Below, piece after piece: positions 49,897 to 59,583 of a stretch of 64,000 nucleotides of DNA (positions are counted from its first letter, which is position 1; the number at the start of each line of letters is the position of its first letter). The position numbers and the translations under genes were made by a program. The stretch spans positions 1 through 64,000 of the forward strand of contig NZ_DLHM01000001.1 of the NCBI RefSeq assembly GCF_002483205.1, given 5' to 3'. Source of the DNA: Flavihumibacter sp. UBA7668. Its GTDB lineage: Bacteria > Bacteroidota > Bacteroidia > Chitinophagales > Chitinophagaceae. The notes under the pieces are model-generated. The model worked only from the letters and a program-made list of their open reading frames with translations, was not told the DNA's origin and ran no database searches.

Positions 49897-52887
49897 TTAG
49901 AATCCTACAGCAAGACCGAGGGAAACCATTTTAACATTGGGATATTGGAAGCCCGCTACACCTCTTTCATAAATACTTGCATTATTAAATTCAGGATCCA
50001 GGCCGGTGAATTTGGTAATCGTGATCAGGTTCTGACCAGAGACAGAAATCTGTGCAGAATTGAATCCAATCTTACCCAGCAGGCTGGAGGGCAGATTGTA
50101 GCTGATTCCAACATATTTCATACGAAAGAAATTACCTGATTCCAGCCAGCGATCCGTATCTCCTCTTGAGTTCAGCGTGGAAGCATACAAAGCTCTTGGG
50201 AAAGATGTATTGGGATTATCGGGCGTCCAGGGTTTTACACCTGACCGATAGTTGGAGTTATCATCAAAACGATCAACCAGGCTTCTATAACCGTTATATA
50301 CGGTAGACCCGAAAGAACCGAACCAATTCATTGTGAATTCAAAACTTTTCCAATTGGCCCCTAAATTCAGCCCCACTTCATATTTCGGCCAGGGATTGGC
50401 AACAACTGCTTTATCAGAATTAGTGATTTGTCCATCTCCGTTATTATCCTTGAAACGGATATCACCCGGTTGGGCATTCGGCTGAATTATAACACCGTCT
50501 TTGTTTACATAACTGGTAATTTCCGCCTGATTCTGAAATATTCCATCTGTTTCCAGTACGAAAAACATACCCAGCGGCTGACCAATTTCAGTTACTGTAT
50601 TTCCAACGTAAATATTGTTCCTGCCATAACCTAATTCCTTCACTTCATTTTTAAGTGTTGTGAGATTAAGGCCGACATTGTAGCCGAAATTTTCTCTTTG
50701 TTCTTTATAAGTGGCAGAAAATTCAAAACCTCTATTGCGTATAGTTGCTGCATTTACAACCGGATTACCTCCATCATTACCTGTAGTAAGTGCAATCGGC
50801 ATGGTGGTAAGTACATCACTGGTGGTAGCGTCAAAATACTCTGCAGAAACCGAAAGTCTGTTATTGAACAATTCAGCATCGAATCCAAAATTCTTCTGTA
50901 CCAGTTTTTCCCAACCCAAGTCCTGATTTACCAATCGAACCTGTGTGGCTCCGGGCAGAATTGCCTGATTGGAACCCATTGCAATGGTACTGAAGGTATT
51001 GATAACAGCCAGGTAATCCCAGTTACCTATATTACTACTGCCCAGTGTTCCATAACTGGCTCTTAATTTAAGATCACTGATCCAGCTTACATTAAAAAAC
51101 TGCTCGCGGCTGATTCTCCACGCTGCGGACACTGAAGGGAAATTTCCCCATCTGTTTTGCATGCCAAGGCGGCTTGTTCCATCTCTTCGTAATACCGCAT
51201 TGAAAAGATAGCGATCATCATAATTATATTCCAGTCTTCCCAGATAAGACATTATAACAGACTCATTTATAAAACCACCGGTTTGTGGCTCATTTCCCTG
51301 ATCTAACGTACTGTAATACCCTCCTCCCAAAGGATTGGGCAACATGTTTCTTTTGGTACCCCAGATTTGTTCATACCGATCACTCTGGTAGGTTTGTCCC
51401 ACTACCAGATTTACCTTATGCAGACCAAATTCTTTATTAAATGTTAGCGTGTTATCAATCTGTTTGGACATGGAACGCGCCATGTTTTCATTGGCAATGG
51501 ATGGGTCATAAGGCTGGTTCAATGTCCAGTTCCCTTCTTTACGCAGGTATTTGTAATGATCATTACTAGCATCAATACCTACATTGGCCCGGTATTTCAG
51601 CCAGGGTCTGAATTTTAACTCTGCCCAGATATTACCGCGAATACGCAGGTTTTGCTGCGTGCGATCTTCCAGGTCGGCAATCGCGATAGGATTGGTGCCA
51701 AAAGTACGTGCTCTGGCTTCATGTCCATACCCATAACCACCCGGATTCCGTGAATCCCGCACCGGAATTGTAGGCAGCAAGCGTACCACATCAGCAACCG
51801 GATTACCGGACATCAGGTCTTCTTCTGCATTACTGATAGCGATGTTTTCACCAATACTGAATATACCTTTGGAGCCCTGTGAATTTACACGCAAGCTCAG
51901 GCGATTGAAATCTGTACTGATAACTGTACCCTTGTTTCCAAAATAGTTGGCAGATACCATATAACTGCTATTCGTACCACCACCGGAAAAACTGGCATTG
52001 ATGTCGTGCATTAATCCGGTCCGATAGGTTTCATCCTGCCAGTCGGTATTATTATCCAGTTCATGTTGCTGATGCGGCTTACCTGCATTATCATAGGCCA
52101 TGTTGTTTAACGTTACAAATTCATCCCTTCCTGCCAGATCAAACCTTGGCATAATCTGTGCACTCGACTTTGCGCTGATCTCCATTTTCATTGGTCCCTG
52201 ACGCCCTCTTTTGGTAGTAATGATAATAACACCGTTAGCAGCCCGAGAACCGTAAATTGCGGCGGCAGAGGCATCTTTCAAAATCTGGATGGATTCAATA
52301 TCATTGGGATTGAAATCACGATTGGCTGTAGCAATCAATCCATCAATCACATAGAGCGGATTAGTATTGCTTAAGTTTTTAATACCACGAATCTGAATAT
52401 TGGCTTCAGATCCCGGCCGGCCGGATGCCCGTACATAAACACCGGAAGCAAGTCCCTGCATGGCTTCTGCAACTGTAGTAGCCTGGCGTTTTTTCAAATC
52501 ATCCGGATTTACAACTGAAATGGCACCAGTAAGATCTTTCTTACGCTGGGTACCATATCCTACAACTACAACCTGCTGGAGTTCTTCTGAACCTGCAAGC
52601 AGCTCAATATCCAATAAATCACCTGAGCCAACTACCACTTCTTTACTTTTAAAACCTACATGGGAAATAGTAAGTACATCACCGGCTGCCAATTGAGCGG
52701 TAAATACGCCATCATTATCAGTTGTGATTGTTGTGCCGGTCGATTTTACTACAATACTGGCACCGGAAACTGGTTTGCCGTCAGAGGAATGAACTTTTCC
52801 CCGAATGGACTTCTGAGCATAGACAGCTACACAGGTAATTAGTAGCACACAAAGTGCAGCAACCTTGGGAAGCAATCGAATTTTCAT
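49897..52887 (-). CDS. SusC/RagA-family TonB-dependent transporter of the glycan locus
   Basis: Outer-membrane oligosaccharide importer, 996 aa. A signal peptide (to about residue 24) is followed by a carboxypeptidase-D-like domain, a plug with QQVVVVGYGTQRKKDLTGAI and ILKDASAAAIYGSRAANGVIIITTKRG and the beta-barrel. No STN domain, consistent with regulation by the divergently encoded two-component system. The 221-bp gap to that system should hold both promoters, but no exact TAnnTTTG element was found. Confidence 0.96.
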   Translation of the reverse strand: MKIRLLPKVAALCVLLITCVAVYAQKSIRGKVHSSDGKPVSGASIVVKSTGTTITTDNDGVFTAQLAAGDVLTISHVGFKSKEVVVGSGDLLDIELLAGSEELQQVVVVGYGTQRKKDLTGAISVVNPDDLKKRQATTVAEAMQGLASGVYVRASGRPGSEANIQIRGIKNLSNTNPLYVIDGLIATANRDFNPNDIESIQILKDASAAAIYGSRAANGVIIITTKRGRQGPMKMEISAKSSAQIMPRFDLAGRDEFVTLNNMAYDNAGKPHQQHELDNNTDWQDETYRTGLMHDINASFSGGGTNSSYMVSANYFGNKGTVISTDFNRLSLRVNSQGSKGIFSIGENIAISNAEEDLMSGNPVADVVRLLPTIPVRDSRNPGGYGYGHEARARTFGTNPIAIADLEDRTQQNLRIRGNIWAELKFRPWLKYRANVGIDASNDHYKYLRKEGNWTLNQPYDPSIANENMARSMSKQIDNTLTFNKEFGLHKVNLVVGQTYQSDRYEQIWGTKRNMLPNPLGGGYYSTLDQGNEPQTGGFINESVIMSYLGRLEYNYDDRYLFNAVLRRDGTSRLGMQNRWGNFPSVSAAWRISREQFFNVSWISDLKLRASYGTLGSSNIGNWDYLAVINTFSTIAMGSNQAILPGATQVRLVNQDLGWEKLVQKNFGFDAELFNNRLSVSAEYFDATTSDVLTTMPIALTTGNDGGNPVVNAATIRNRGFEFSATYKEQRENFGYNVGLNLTTLKNEVKELGYGRNNIYVGNTVTEIGQPLGMFFVLETDGIFQNQAEITSYVNKDGVIIQPNAQPGDIRFKDNNGDGQITNSDKAVVANPWPKYEVGLNLGANWKSFEFTMNWFGSFGSTVYNGYRSLVDRFDDNSNYRSGVKPWTPDNPNTSFPRALYASTLNSRGDTDRWLESGNFFRMKYVGISYNLPSSLLGKIGFNSAQISVSGQNLITITKFTGLDPEFNNASIYERGVAGFQYPNVKMVSLGLAVGF

Positions 52888-53108
52888 CTTGTTAATTTTG
52901 GTTAATTAATCTTTAATTGGCAAGTAGGGAAGAATAAGCGGAAAATCTTCCTAAACAAAACAACACTATTTTAAATGGTTTATAGTTTCATATCGTATCA
53001 ATTCTGCCACAAAAAATATCATTATACCAACTGAATAACGCAAACAATTGTAACTTCCGAAGCCAGAAAAGAATCTGCATTTCAAGTCTATGGGATTATG
53101 TATTCAGT

Positions 53109-56100
53109 ATGTATCATCGATTGCTTAAAATATATCATTGGGGTAGTAGCTATATATCAGTAATTAGACTGTTATGTCTGCTGCTTTCAATGAAATCTCA
53201 GGTTGCTTTTTCACAGCAATATTATTTCCGTCATTATCAGGTTGAACAGGGACTTTCGCATAACACCGTTTTCGCCAGCCTGCAGGGAAATAATGGTTTC
53301 TTATGGTTTGGTACAAAAGAGGGACTCAATCGCTTTGATGGATACAATTTCAAATTATTTCTGACACCAGTAACCTCCAGGAATGAAATAAATAACAACT
53401 ATATATATTCACTTAATAAAGATGATAAAGGTCAAATATGGGTAGGCGCCCAAAACGGTCTTTACAGAATTGATGAAACAAAGGAAACCCTGGTACCTGT
53501 TACTAATGCAATCCGAAATATTTATAAAGTCATACAGGCAAAAAATAACAAATACTGGATACTTGCCCAACATTCCGTTTATCTATATGATACCATCAGC
53601 AGAAAACTGGTTACAGTTGCTTCCGATCAGCAGGTATTGGCAACAGCGCTTGCAAAAACGCAGGATGGAACTATCTGGATTGGTGATGAAGAAGGGAAAA
53701 TATTGCGGTATAATCCATCCGATTCAATTTTCACGCTTTATCCCGGTAAAAACAATACCAGCTCCGGAATATTGAAACGTATCAATAAACTGGTACCAGT
53801 AAACGGGAATAATTTATTTATTTGCACAGCCGGACAGGGAATTAAGAAATTGGACACAGAAGATAGCAGCCTTACCAGTATCATCACTTATAATGAAGAC
53901 AAAACACCCATTTTTGCAAGAGACATTATTCAGGAATCTGCAAATCAATACTGGTTTGCTACTGAATCCGGTATATTTATTTATGATGCTCAAACATCAA
54001 AAATTACTAATTTAAAAAAGACGTTTCTGGATCCCTATTCACTTTCAGATAATGCAGTTTATAATTTAACGAAGGACAGTGAAGGTGGAATCTGGGCAGG
54101 AACATTTTTCGGCGGGATCAATTATTTCCCAAAACAATACAACTATTTTCACAAGTTTTACCCGGGTTCTTCAGAACCTTCCATAAGTGGAACATCGGTT
54201 AGGGAAATTCGGGAAGACAAAGATCACCAAATCTGGCTGGGAACCGAAGATGGAGGATTAAACAAACTTGATCCTTCAACAGGAAGCATTACCCATTATA
54301 AACCAACAGGAAAAAAGGGAGATATATCCTATTCGAATATTCACGGACTTCTGGTTGATGACAATACCGTTTGGATTGGCACATTTGAGCATGGTCTGGA
54401 TTTAATGAATCGGACAACCGGAAAAGTAATCCGGCATTACGATGCCGGATCAGGAGAACATGACCTGAAAAGCAATTTCGTACTTAGTATAATCAAACAT
54501 TCGTCCGGAATAATTTATTTGGGAACAGCTAATGGGCTTTATCGCTATCGTACTGCTACCGAAGATTTTGAAATGGTTAGAGAAATTCCCCATAATATTT
54601 TTATTTCTATTCTCCACGAAGATCATACCGGAACTATCTGGGCTGGCACACATGGGAGCGGCTTCTACCACTATAATCCCAGTTCAGGAGAAGCAGCACA
54701 ATTTGCAGACAAATCAAAAAAACAGATACCGCTAAGTCACATATTTGTTAATGATATTTACGAAGACTCCCATCAGCAATTATGGATTGCAAGTGAAGGA
54801 GGGGGACTAATTTCCTTGAATAAGGACAGAAAAATTGATACGATTTATAATAAACTAAATGGATTTCCAAGCAATCATATATTTAAAAGTCTGGAGGATA
54901 ATAATGGCATTTTATGGGTAACCACATCAAAGGGACTTGTTGAACTTAACAAGGAGAACAGTAAGATGCAGGTTTTTACAAAGGAAACCGGCTTACTGAA
55001 TAACCAATTCAATTATAGTTCAGGCTGGAGAGATCATACAGGACGTATTTATTTTGGCAGTATTAAAGGAATGATAAGTTTCAAGCCGGATAGTTTTGAG
55101 GAAAATCGCTTCTCCCTGCCTATTTACATAACTGGCATTCAGGTTCACAACAATGAAATAAATATTGAAAAATCGGGTGGTATTTTAAACAAATCGATTC
55201 TATATACTGAAGAAATTACACTGCCTTTTGATCAATCCTCCATTAGTCTGGATGTAGCTGCATTAAGTTACACGTCGCCGGAGGTTACCCAATATTCTTA
55301 TATCCTTGACGGACTTGACAACCAATGGACAGTTCTGGAAAAAAACAGAAAGATTTATTACACCAATCTGGCTCCTGGAAGTTACACATTTAAAGTAAAA
55401 GCAAACGCATTCAATGAAAACAGGAGTGATACAAGAACATTACGAATTAAAATACTACCTCCCTTCTGGGCAACACAGGTGGCCTATCTTACTTATTTTA
55501 TAGCATTCGGAAGTTTGATTAGTTTTCTGATTATTACCTACCACAATAGAATGCAGAACAAAAAAGAAAAAGAAATATACGAGGCCAAAATCGATTTTTT
55601 TACCAATGTAGCACATGAAATAAAAACGCCCCTTACTTTAATTAAGGGACCGGTAGAAAATCTTCAGGAAGTAACCGATGATTTTCCGGCAATCAGGAAA
55701 GATGTCAGTATGCTGGAAAGAAATACCAATAGATTAGTTGCACTGGTACAACAAATACTTGATTTCAGACAAACCGAAACAAAAGGATTTAAACTTTATT
55801 TTACCGAGCTCTCCATTTCCGAATTATTGAAACATGTATACGAGGATTTTATTCCATTGGCTTCAAAGAAGAAATTAATTTTCACCTGGATAGATTCTGA
55901 AAATAATCTAATTGTAAAGGCAGATGAAGATGCACTGGAAAAAATATTTTCAAACCTGATCAGCAATGCTATCAAGTATGCCACTAAAAATGTCCTGATT
56001 GAATTAAGAGCCACCGATGTGAATTACTGGCAATTAATTATTATGAATGATGGCAAACTAATTCCGGAAGAGCTTCGGGAAAAAATATTTGAACCGTTTT

Positions 56101-56249
56101 ACCGAATCAATGAGCCAGGTAAACAAAAAGGAACAGGAATCGGACTTGCATTATCCCGGTCACTGGCTGAACTGCATAATGGCACAATTAAATGTACAAG
56201 CATGAATGGAATGAATACCTTTATATTATCCATACCCAAACAACTTTGA
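53109..56249 (+). CDS. Reporter-domain histidine kinase (hybrid-type sensor, split)
   Basis: A 1046-aa sensor. Signal sequence, then about 700 residues of beta-propeller reporter repeats (QGLSHNTVFASLQGNNGFLWFGT and many similar WxGT units), a Y_Y_Y domain (LDGLDNQWTVLEKNRK), a transmembrane helix at about 787-810, a HisKA domain with H836 in VAHEIKTPLTLI and an ATPase domain with NAIKYATKN and KGTGIGLALSRS. It has no receiver or AraC domain; these are in the next gene. It probably senses an oligosaccharide and controls the divergent SusC operon. Confidence 0.95.
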   Translation: MYHRLLKIYHWGSSYISVIRLLCLLLSMKSQVAFSQQYYFRHYQVEQGLSHNTVFASLQGNNGFLWFGTKEGLNRFDGYNFKLFLTPVTSRNEINNNYIYSLNKDDKGQIWVGAQNGLYRIDETKETLVPVTNAIRNIYKVIQAKNNKYWILAQHSVYLYDTISRKLVTVASDQQVLATALAKTQDGTIWIGDEEGKILRYNPSDSIFTLYPGKNNTSSGILKRINKLVPVNGNNLFICTAGQGIKKLDTEDSSLTSIITYNEDKTPIFARDIIQESANQYWFATESGIFIYDAQTSKITNLKKTFLDPYSLSDNAVYNLTKDSEGGIWAGTFFGGINYFPKQYNYFHKFYPGSSEPSISGTSVREIREDKDHQIWLGTEDGGLNKLDPSTGSITHYKPTGKKGDISYSNIHGLLVDDNTVWIGTFEHGLDLMNRTTGKVIRHYDAGSGEHDLKSNFVLSIIKHSSGIIYLGTANGLYRYRTATEDFEMVREIPHNIFISILHEDHTGTIWAGTHGSGFYHYNPSSGEAAQFADKSKKQIPLSHIFVNDIYEDSHQQLWIASEGGGLISLNKDRKIDTIYNKLNGFPSNHIFKSLEDNNGILWVTTSKGLVELNKENSKMQVFTKETGLLNNQFNYSSGWRDHTGRIYFGSIKGMISFKPDSFEENRFSLPIYITGIQVHNNEINIEKSGGILNKSILYTEEITLPFDQSSISLDVAALSYTSPEVTQYSYILDGLDNQWTVLEKNRKIYYTNLAPGSYTFKVKANAFNENRSDTRTLRIKILPPFWATQVAYLTYFIAFGSLISFLIITYHNRMQNKKEKEIYEAKIDFFTNVAHEIKTPLTLIKGPVENLQEVTDDFPAIRKDVSMLERNTNRLVALVQQILDFRQTETKGFKLYFTELSISELLKHVYEDFIPLASKKKLIFTWIDSENNLIVKADEDALEKIFSNLISNAIKYATKNVLIELRATDVNYWQLIIMNDGKLIPEELREKIFEPFYRINEPGKQKGTGIGLALSRSLAELHNGTIKCTSMNGMNTFILSIPKQL

Positions 56250-56268
56250 TGGTTAAAATGAACTGATT

Positions 56269-57042
56269 ATGCAACCTGTACTTTTATTAGTTGATGATGA
56301 AGAAGATATTCTTGAGTTGCTGGAAAATATTCTTCAAAGCAAATACCAGATCATGAAGGCATCCAACGGCCTTGAGGCGATCAAACTGTTGAGTGAAGAG
56401 GCTGTCAACCTTATGATTTCTGATGTAATGATGCCGGAAATGGATGGATTTGAACTCTGCAGGAAAGTCAAATCCACCGTGGAATTCTCCCATATTCCGG
56501 TTATACTCTTAACTGCCAAAAATACCATTCAGGCGAAAGTAGAAGGATTGGAATTAGGTGCGGATGCCTATATTGAAAAACCCTTTTCAAAAGAACATCT
56601 GCTGGCCCAGATTCACAGCCTCCTAACCAATAGAGCAATGATCCGAGATTTTTTCGCCAGTTCCCCCCTTGTACATATAAAAAGTATAGCGCATACAAAA
56701 TCTGATGAGAAATTTCTTACTCAGTTAAACAATGAGATTCAGGAGCACATGGAAGATCTTGAGCTGGATGTTGAGAAACTGGCTAAATTTATGAATATGA
56801 GCCGGATCACACTTTATCGGAAAATCAAAGCTGTATCGAATCTTACGCCGTTGGAATTAATAAATATAAGCCGCTTAAAAAAAGCCGCAGAGTTATTAGC
56901 AAATGCGGAGTATAAAATCTACGAAGTTGCTGATATGGTAGGATATAGCTCCCAAAGTAATTTTGCCCGGAATTTTCAGAAACAGTTCAATATGACTCCT
57001 ACTGATTATATGCACTCAAAGAAAAAGCCGTCAAAAAACTGA
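56269..57042 (+). CDS. Response regulator with AraC-type DNA-binding domain
   Basis: A 257-aa regulator. Receiver domain: acidic pair DDEED, phosphoacceptor D52 (ISDVMMP), T82 and K104 (EKPF). The C-terminal AraC helix-turn-helix (about 155-250) contains SRITLYRKIKAVSNLTPLELI and VGYSSQSNFARNFQKQFNMTPTDY. It corresponds to the missing half of a hybrid two-component system and starts 19 bp after the kinase gene in another frame. Its stop abuts the PhyH gene stop. Confidence 0.95.
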   Translation: MQPVLLLVDDEEDILELLENILQSKYQIMKASNGLEAIKLLSEEAVNLMISDVMMPEMDGFELCRKVKSTVEFSHIPVILLTAKNTIQAKVEGLELGADAYIEKPFSKEHLLAQIHSLLTNRAMIRDFFASSPLVHIKSIAHTKSDEKFLTQLNNEIQEHMEDLELDVEKLAKFMNMSRITLYRKIKAVSNLTPLELINISRLKKAAELLANAEYKIYEVADMVGYSSQSNFARNFQKQFNMTPTDYMHSKKKPSKN

Positions 57043-57858
57043 TTAGCCGATAAGTGGATTCAATGCAGAATCTGCTAACTCACCCGGATTAATCCCCATC
57101 AACCAGCGTTGTCGATCATTTTCCTGATGTTGATTCGCCGGATTTGTAACCCTTGCACCGTCGGCAAAATAGATAATGGTCATTACTTCTCTTGTCTGCG
57201 CAGACTGGTTGCCTGGTGCATTATGAAGTGTCCATCCGTAATGCCAGCTGGCATCTCCCCCGTTCATGGTGGATGGGCGGGTAATCGAATAATTTTTCTC
57301 CTTCACATAAGCATCCAGCAGTAAATCAGATTCATCTGAAATGGCTATGTTTTCGACAGCCCCTTTGATATGCGAACCTGAAGCAAAACTCAGCATACCC
57401 ATTTCAACAGAAATCGGTATCAATGGCATCCACATGGTAATGGTATTTTTGGTATCCAAGGGCCAATAGTATTGATCCTGATGCCAGGGTGTATGTCCGC
57501 CACCGGCCTCTTTGTAAAGCGCCTGATCGTGGTAAAGCCGAACTTTTTCCACCCCAAGTAAGGCTGCAGCGATTTTTCCAAATCGTTTTGCCAATGTAAA
57601 TGATCTTACCTGCTCGTCCACTTCCCAAAGGTTCATGATTTGAAGAAAGGCTTTCCCATAAGTATCGCGTTCCTTCATTTCTCTTGTTTCCGTATTGTAC
57701 CGATAAGCCGCATCATTGATAACCTGTCTATAAACAGCGAGTTCTTCCGGAGATAAAACAGTGAGAAGATGAAGGTGTCCATTGGTACGGAATGAACGGA
57801 TATCTTCCTCTGTTAACTGAATTTCTCTGTCAAGTGATGGAAGCTGATTGGTACTCAT
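57043..57858 (-). CDS. Phytanoyl-CoA dioxygenase (PhyH)-family protein
   Basis: A 271-aa Fe(II)/2-oxoglutarate oxygenase of the PhyH family. The HxD iron motif is HQDQYYW and a distal His is in WTLHNAPGNQS; a 2-oxoglutarate Arg is probably in RVTNPA or REVMT. It is the last gene of the gal operon, 43 bp after the symporter. Start at 57858 (MSTNQLP) is preferred; the longer frame overlaps the symporter stop. Its substrate in a sugar operon is unknown. Confidence 0.88.
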   Translation of the reverse strand: MSTNQLPSLDREIQLTEEDIRSFRTNGHLHLLTVLSPEELAVYRQVINDAAYRYNTETREMKERDTYGKAFLQIMNLWEVDEQVRSFTLAKRFGKIAAALLGVEKVRLYHDQALYKEAGGGHTPWHQDQYYWPLDTKNTITMWMPLIPISVEMGMLSFASGSHIKGAVENIAISDESDLLLDAYVKEKNYSITRPSTMNGGDASWHYGWTLHNAPGNQSAQTREVMTIIYFADGARVTNPANQHQENDRQRWLMGINPGELADSALNPLIG

Positions 57859-57901
57859 ATGGCAACTATTGAGAATACAAATCAATCGAAAAACAACCGC
57901 T

Positions 57902-59572
57902 TTACCAAAATAAGGTATACAATGCCACCAATAAGCCGGTAACCAGCAAGGCGCCAACAGCAAATGCCGGATCGGGTTTGAATTCCCTGGCGTCTATGGA
58001 GAGGGCGTTCGGACGCACACCTCTGGCATGTTCGATGGTACTTATGATGTACATGGCTGCTATACAAATCACAAATACAATGGCCATCCTGTCTATAAAT
58101 GGAATTTCAGCAACTCCATCAGCATTGGCAATTGCCCATCCTGATGGAATCAATGCGCTCAGGTCAACAAATCCAGGCAGAAATTTGAAAAACACGGAAA
58201 GTATAAAGCCCCCAATTGTTGCAAACAGTGCTGCATTGGAGGTTGCTTTCTTCCAGAAGAATCCCAGAATGAACATGGCGAAAATTCCGGGTGATACAAA
58301 ACCGGTGTATTCCTGAATATATTGGAAGCCACCTTTTTTATCAATTCCCAAAAAAGGAGAAATAAAGATCGCCAGGATTATTGCGACCACTACAGTTATT
58401 CGTCCGATGCTAACGAGTTTCTTCTCATCCGCTTCAGGCGAGATTCTCTTTTTGTAAATATCCAGGGTAAAAATGGTGGAAATACTGTTTGCTTTACCGG
58501 CAAGAGAAGCAACTACGGCAGCTGTAAGTGCTGCAAAAGCAAGCCCCTTCAATCCGGGGGGTAATAAGTTCAGCAATACCGGATATGCCCGGTCCGGGTT
58601 CAATTCACCATCCTGTAACATAGCTTCCTGAAAATTACCTTCCTGATACAATACAAAAGCAGCAATACCGGGTAATACCACAATCACTGGCATCAGTAAT
58701 TTCAGAAAAGCTGCAAAGAGAATTCCTGCCCGAGCAGTTTTTAGATCTGCACCTAAGGCTCGCTGGGTTATATATTGATTACATCCCCAATAGTTGAGGT
58801 TTACAATCCACATTCCTCCAATAAGGACGGATAGTCCGGGTAAATCTATATAATTGGGATTATCCTGCTTTAGGATCATATGGAAATGACCGGAAGCTTT
58901 TTCCTGCAATAAACTCAATCCGGCTAATGGTCCTTCTGATCCAAAATGATCACTCACCAAATTAAGTGCAAGATAGGTAGTAGCCAATCCCCCCAGAATC
59001 AGAAAAAATACCTGGATTACATCTGTATAACCGATCACCTTCATCCCGCCCAACGTGATTATTATGGCGAACAATCCAAGTGCCAGCATACAGACCGTAA
59101 AATTGATTCCGGAAATACTGCTTACGGCCAAAGCACCCAGATATAGAATGGAAGTAAGGTTAACAACCACATAGAGCAATAACCAGAATACGGCCATAAT
59201 CATGGCAACGGTTCCATTATATCGTTGTTGCAGAAACTGTGGCATGGTATAAATTTTATTCCTCAGATAAACCGGAATAAAAAAGATCGCTACAATGATT
59301 AAGGTAGCCGCTGCCATCCATTCATAGGTAGCAATGGCCAATCCCATTTTAAACCCTGAACCACTCATTCCTATAAACTGTTCCGCTGATATATTGGAAG
59401 CAATAAGGGATGCACCAATTGCCCACCAGGTTAATGAACCTTCTGCCAAAAAGTAATCCTTGCTACTGGCAGTAGCTGATTTTTTTCTGTTGTAGACCCA
59501 CCATCCATAAAAGGCTACGATCAAAAAATAAACGATAAAAACCAAATAGTCTTTTGAATGCAGGATATTCAT
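57902..59572 (-). CDS. Sodium/solute symporter (SSS family), probably for sugar
   Basis: A 556-aa inner-membrane protein with about 14 hydrophobic helices. It is of the SGLT-like branch: EGSLTWWAIGASLIASNISAEQFIGMSGSGF, the family signature GGMKVIGYTDVIQ, and GGMWIVNLNYWGCNQYITQRALG. In an operon with galK, galT and galM, galactose is the likely substrate, as for the Vibrio SGLT, but arabinose is possible. Confidence 0.93.
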   Translation of the reverse strand: MNILHSKDYLVFIVYFLIVAFYGWWVYNRKKSATASSKDYFLAEGSLTWWAIGASLIASNISAEQFIGMSGSGFKMGLAIATYEWMAAATLIIVAIFFIPVYLRNKIYTMPQFLQQRYNGTVAMIMAVFWLLLYVVVNLTSILYLGALAVSSISGINFTVCMLALGLFAIIITLGGMKVIGYTDVIQVFFLILGGLATTYLALNLVSDHFGSEGPLAGLSLLQEKASGHFHMILKQDNPNYIDLPGLSVLIGGMWIVNLNYWGCNQYITQRALGADLKTARAGILFAAFLKLLMPVIVVLPGIAAFVLYQEGNFQEAMLQDGELNPDRAYPVLLNLLPPGLKGLAFAALTAAVVASLAGKANSISTIFTLDIYKKRISPEADEKKLVSIGRITVVVAIILAIFISPFLGIDKKGGFQYIQEYTGFVSPGIFAMFILGFFWKKATSNAALFATIGGFILSVFFKFLPGFVDLSALIPSGWAIANADGVAEIPFIDRMAIVFVICIAAMYIISTIEHARGVRPNALSIDAREFKPDPAFAVGALLVTGLLVALYTLFW

Positions 59573-59583
59573 GGCAGCTAATC

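Noticed and set aside
53109..57042. Frameshift in a fused hybrid two-component gene
   Set aside because: The break lies exactly between domains, the second protein has its own ATG and the intervening frame has a stop; a split is more likely than an error, though reads should be checked.
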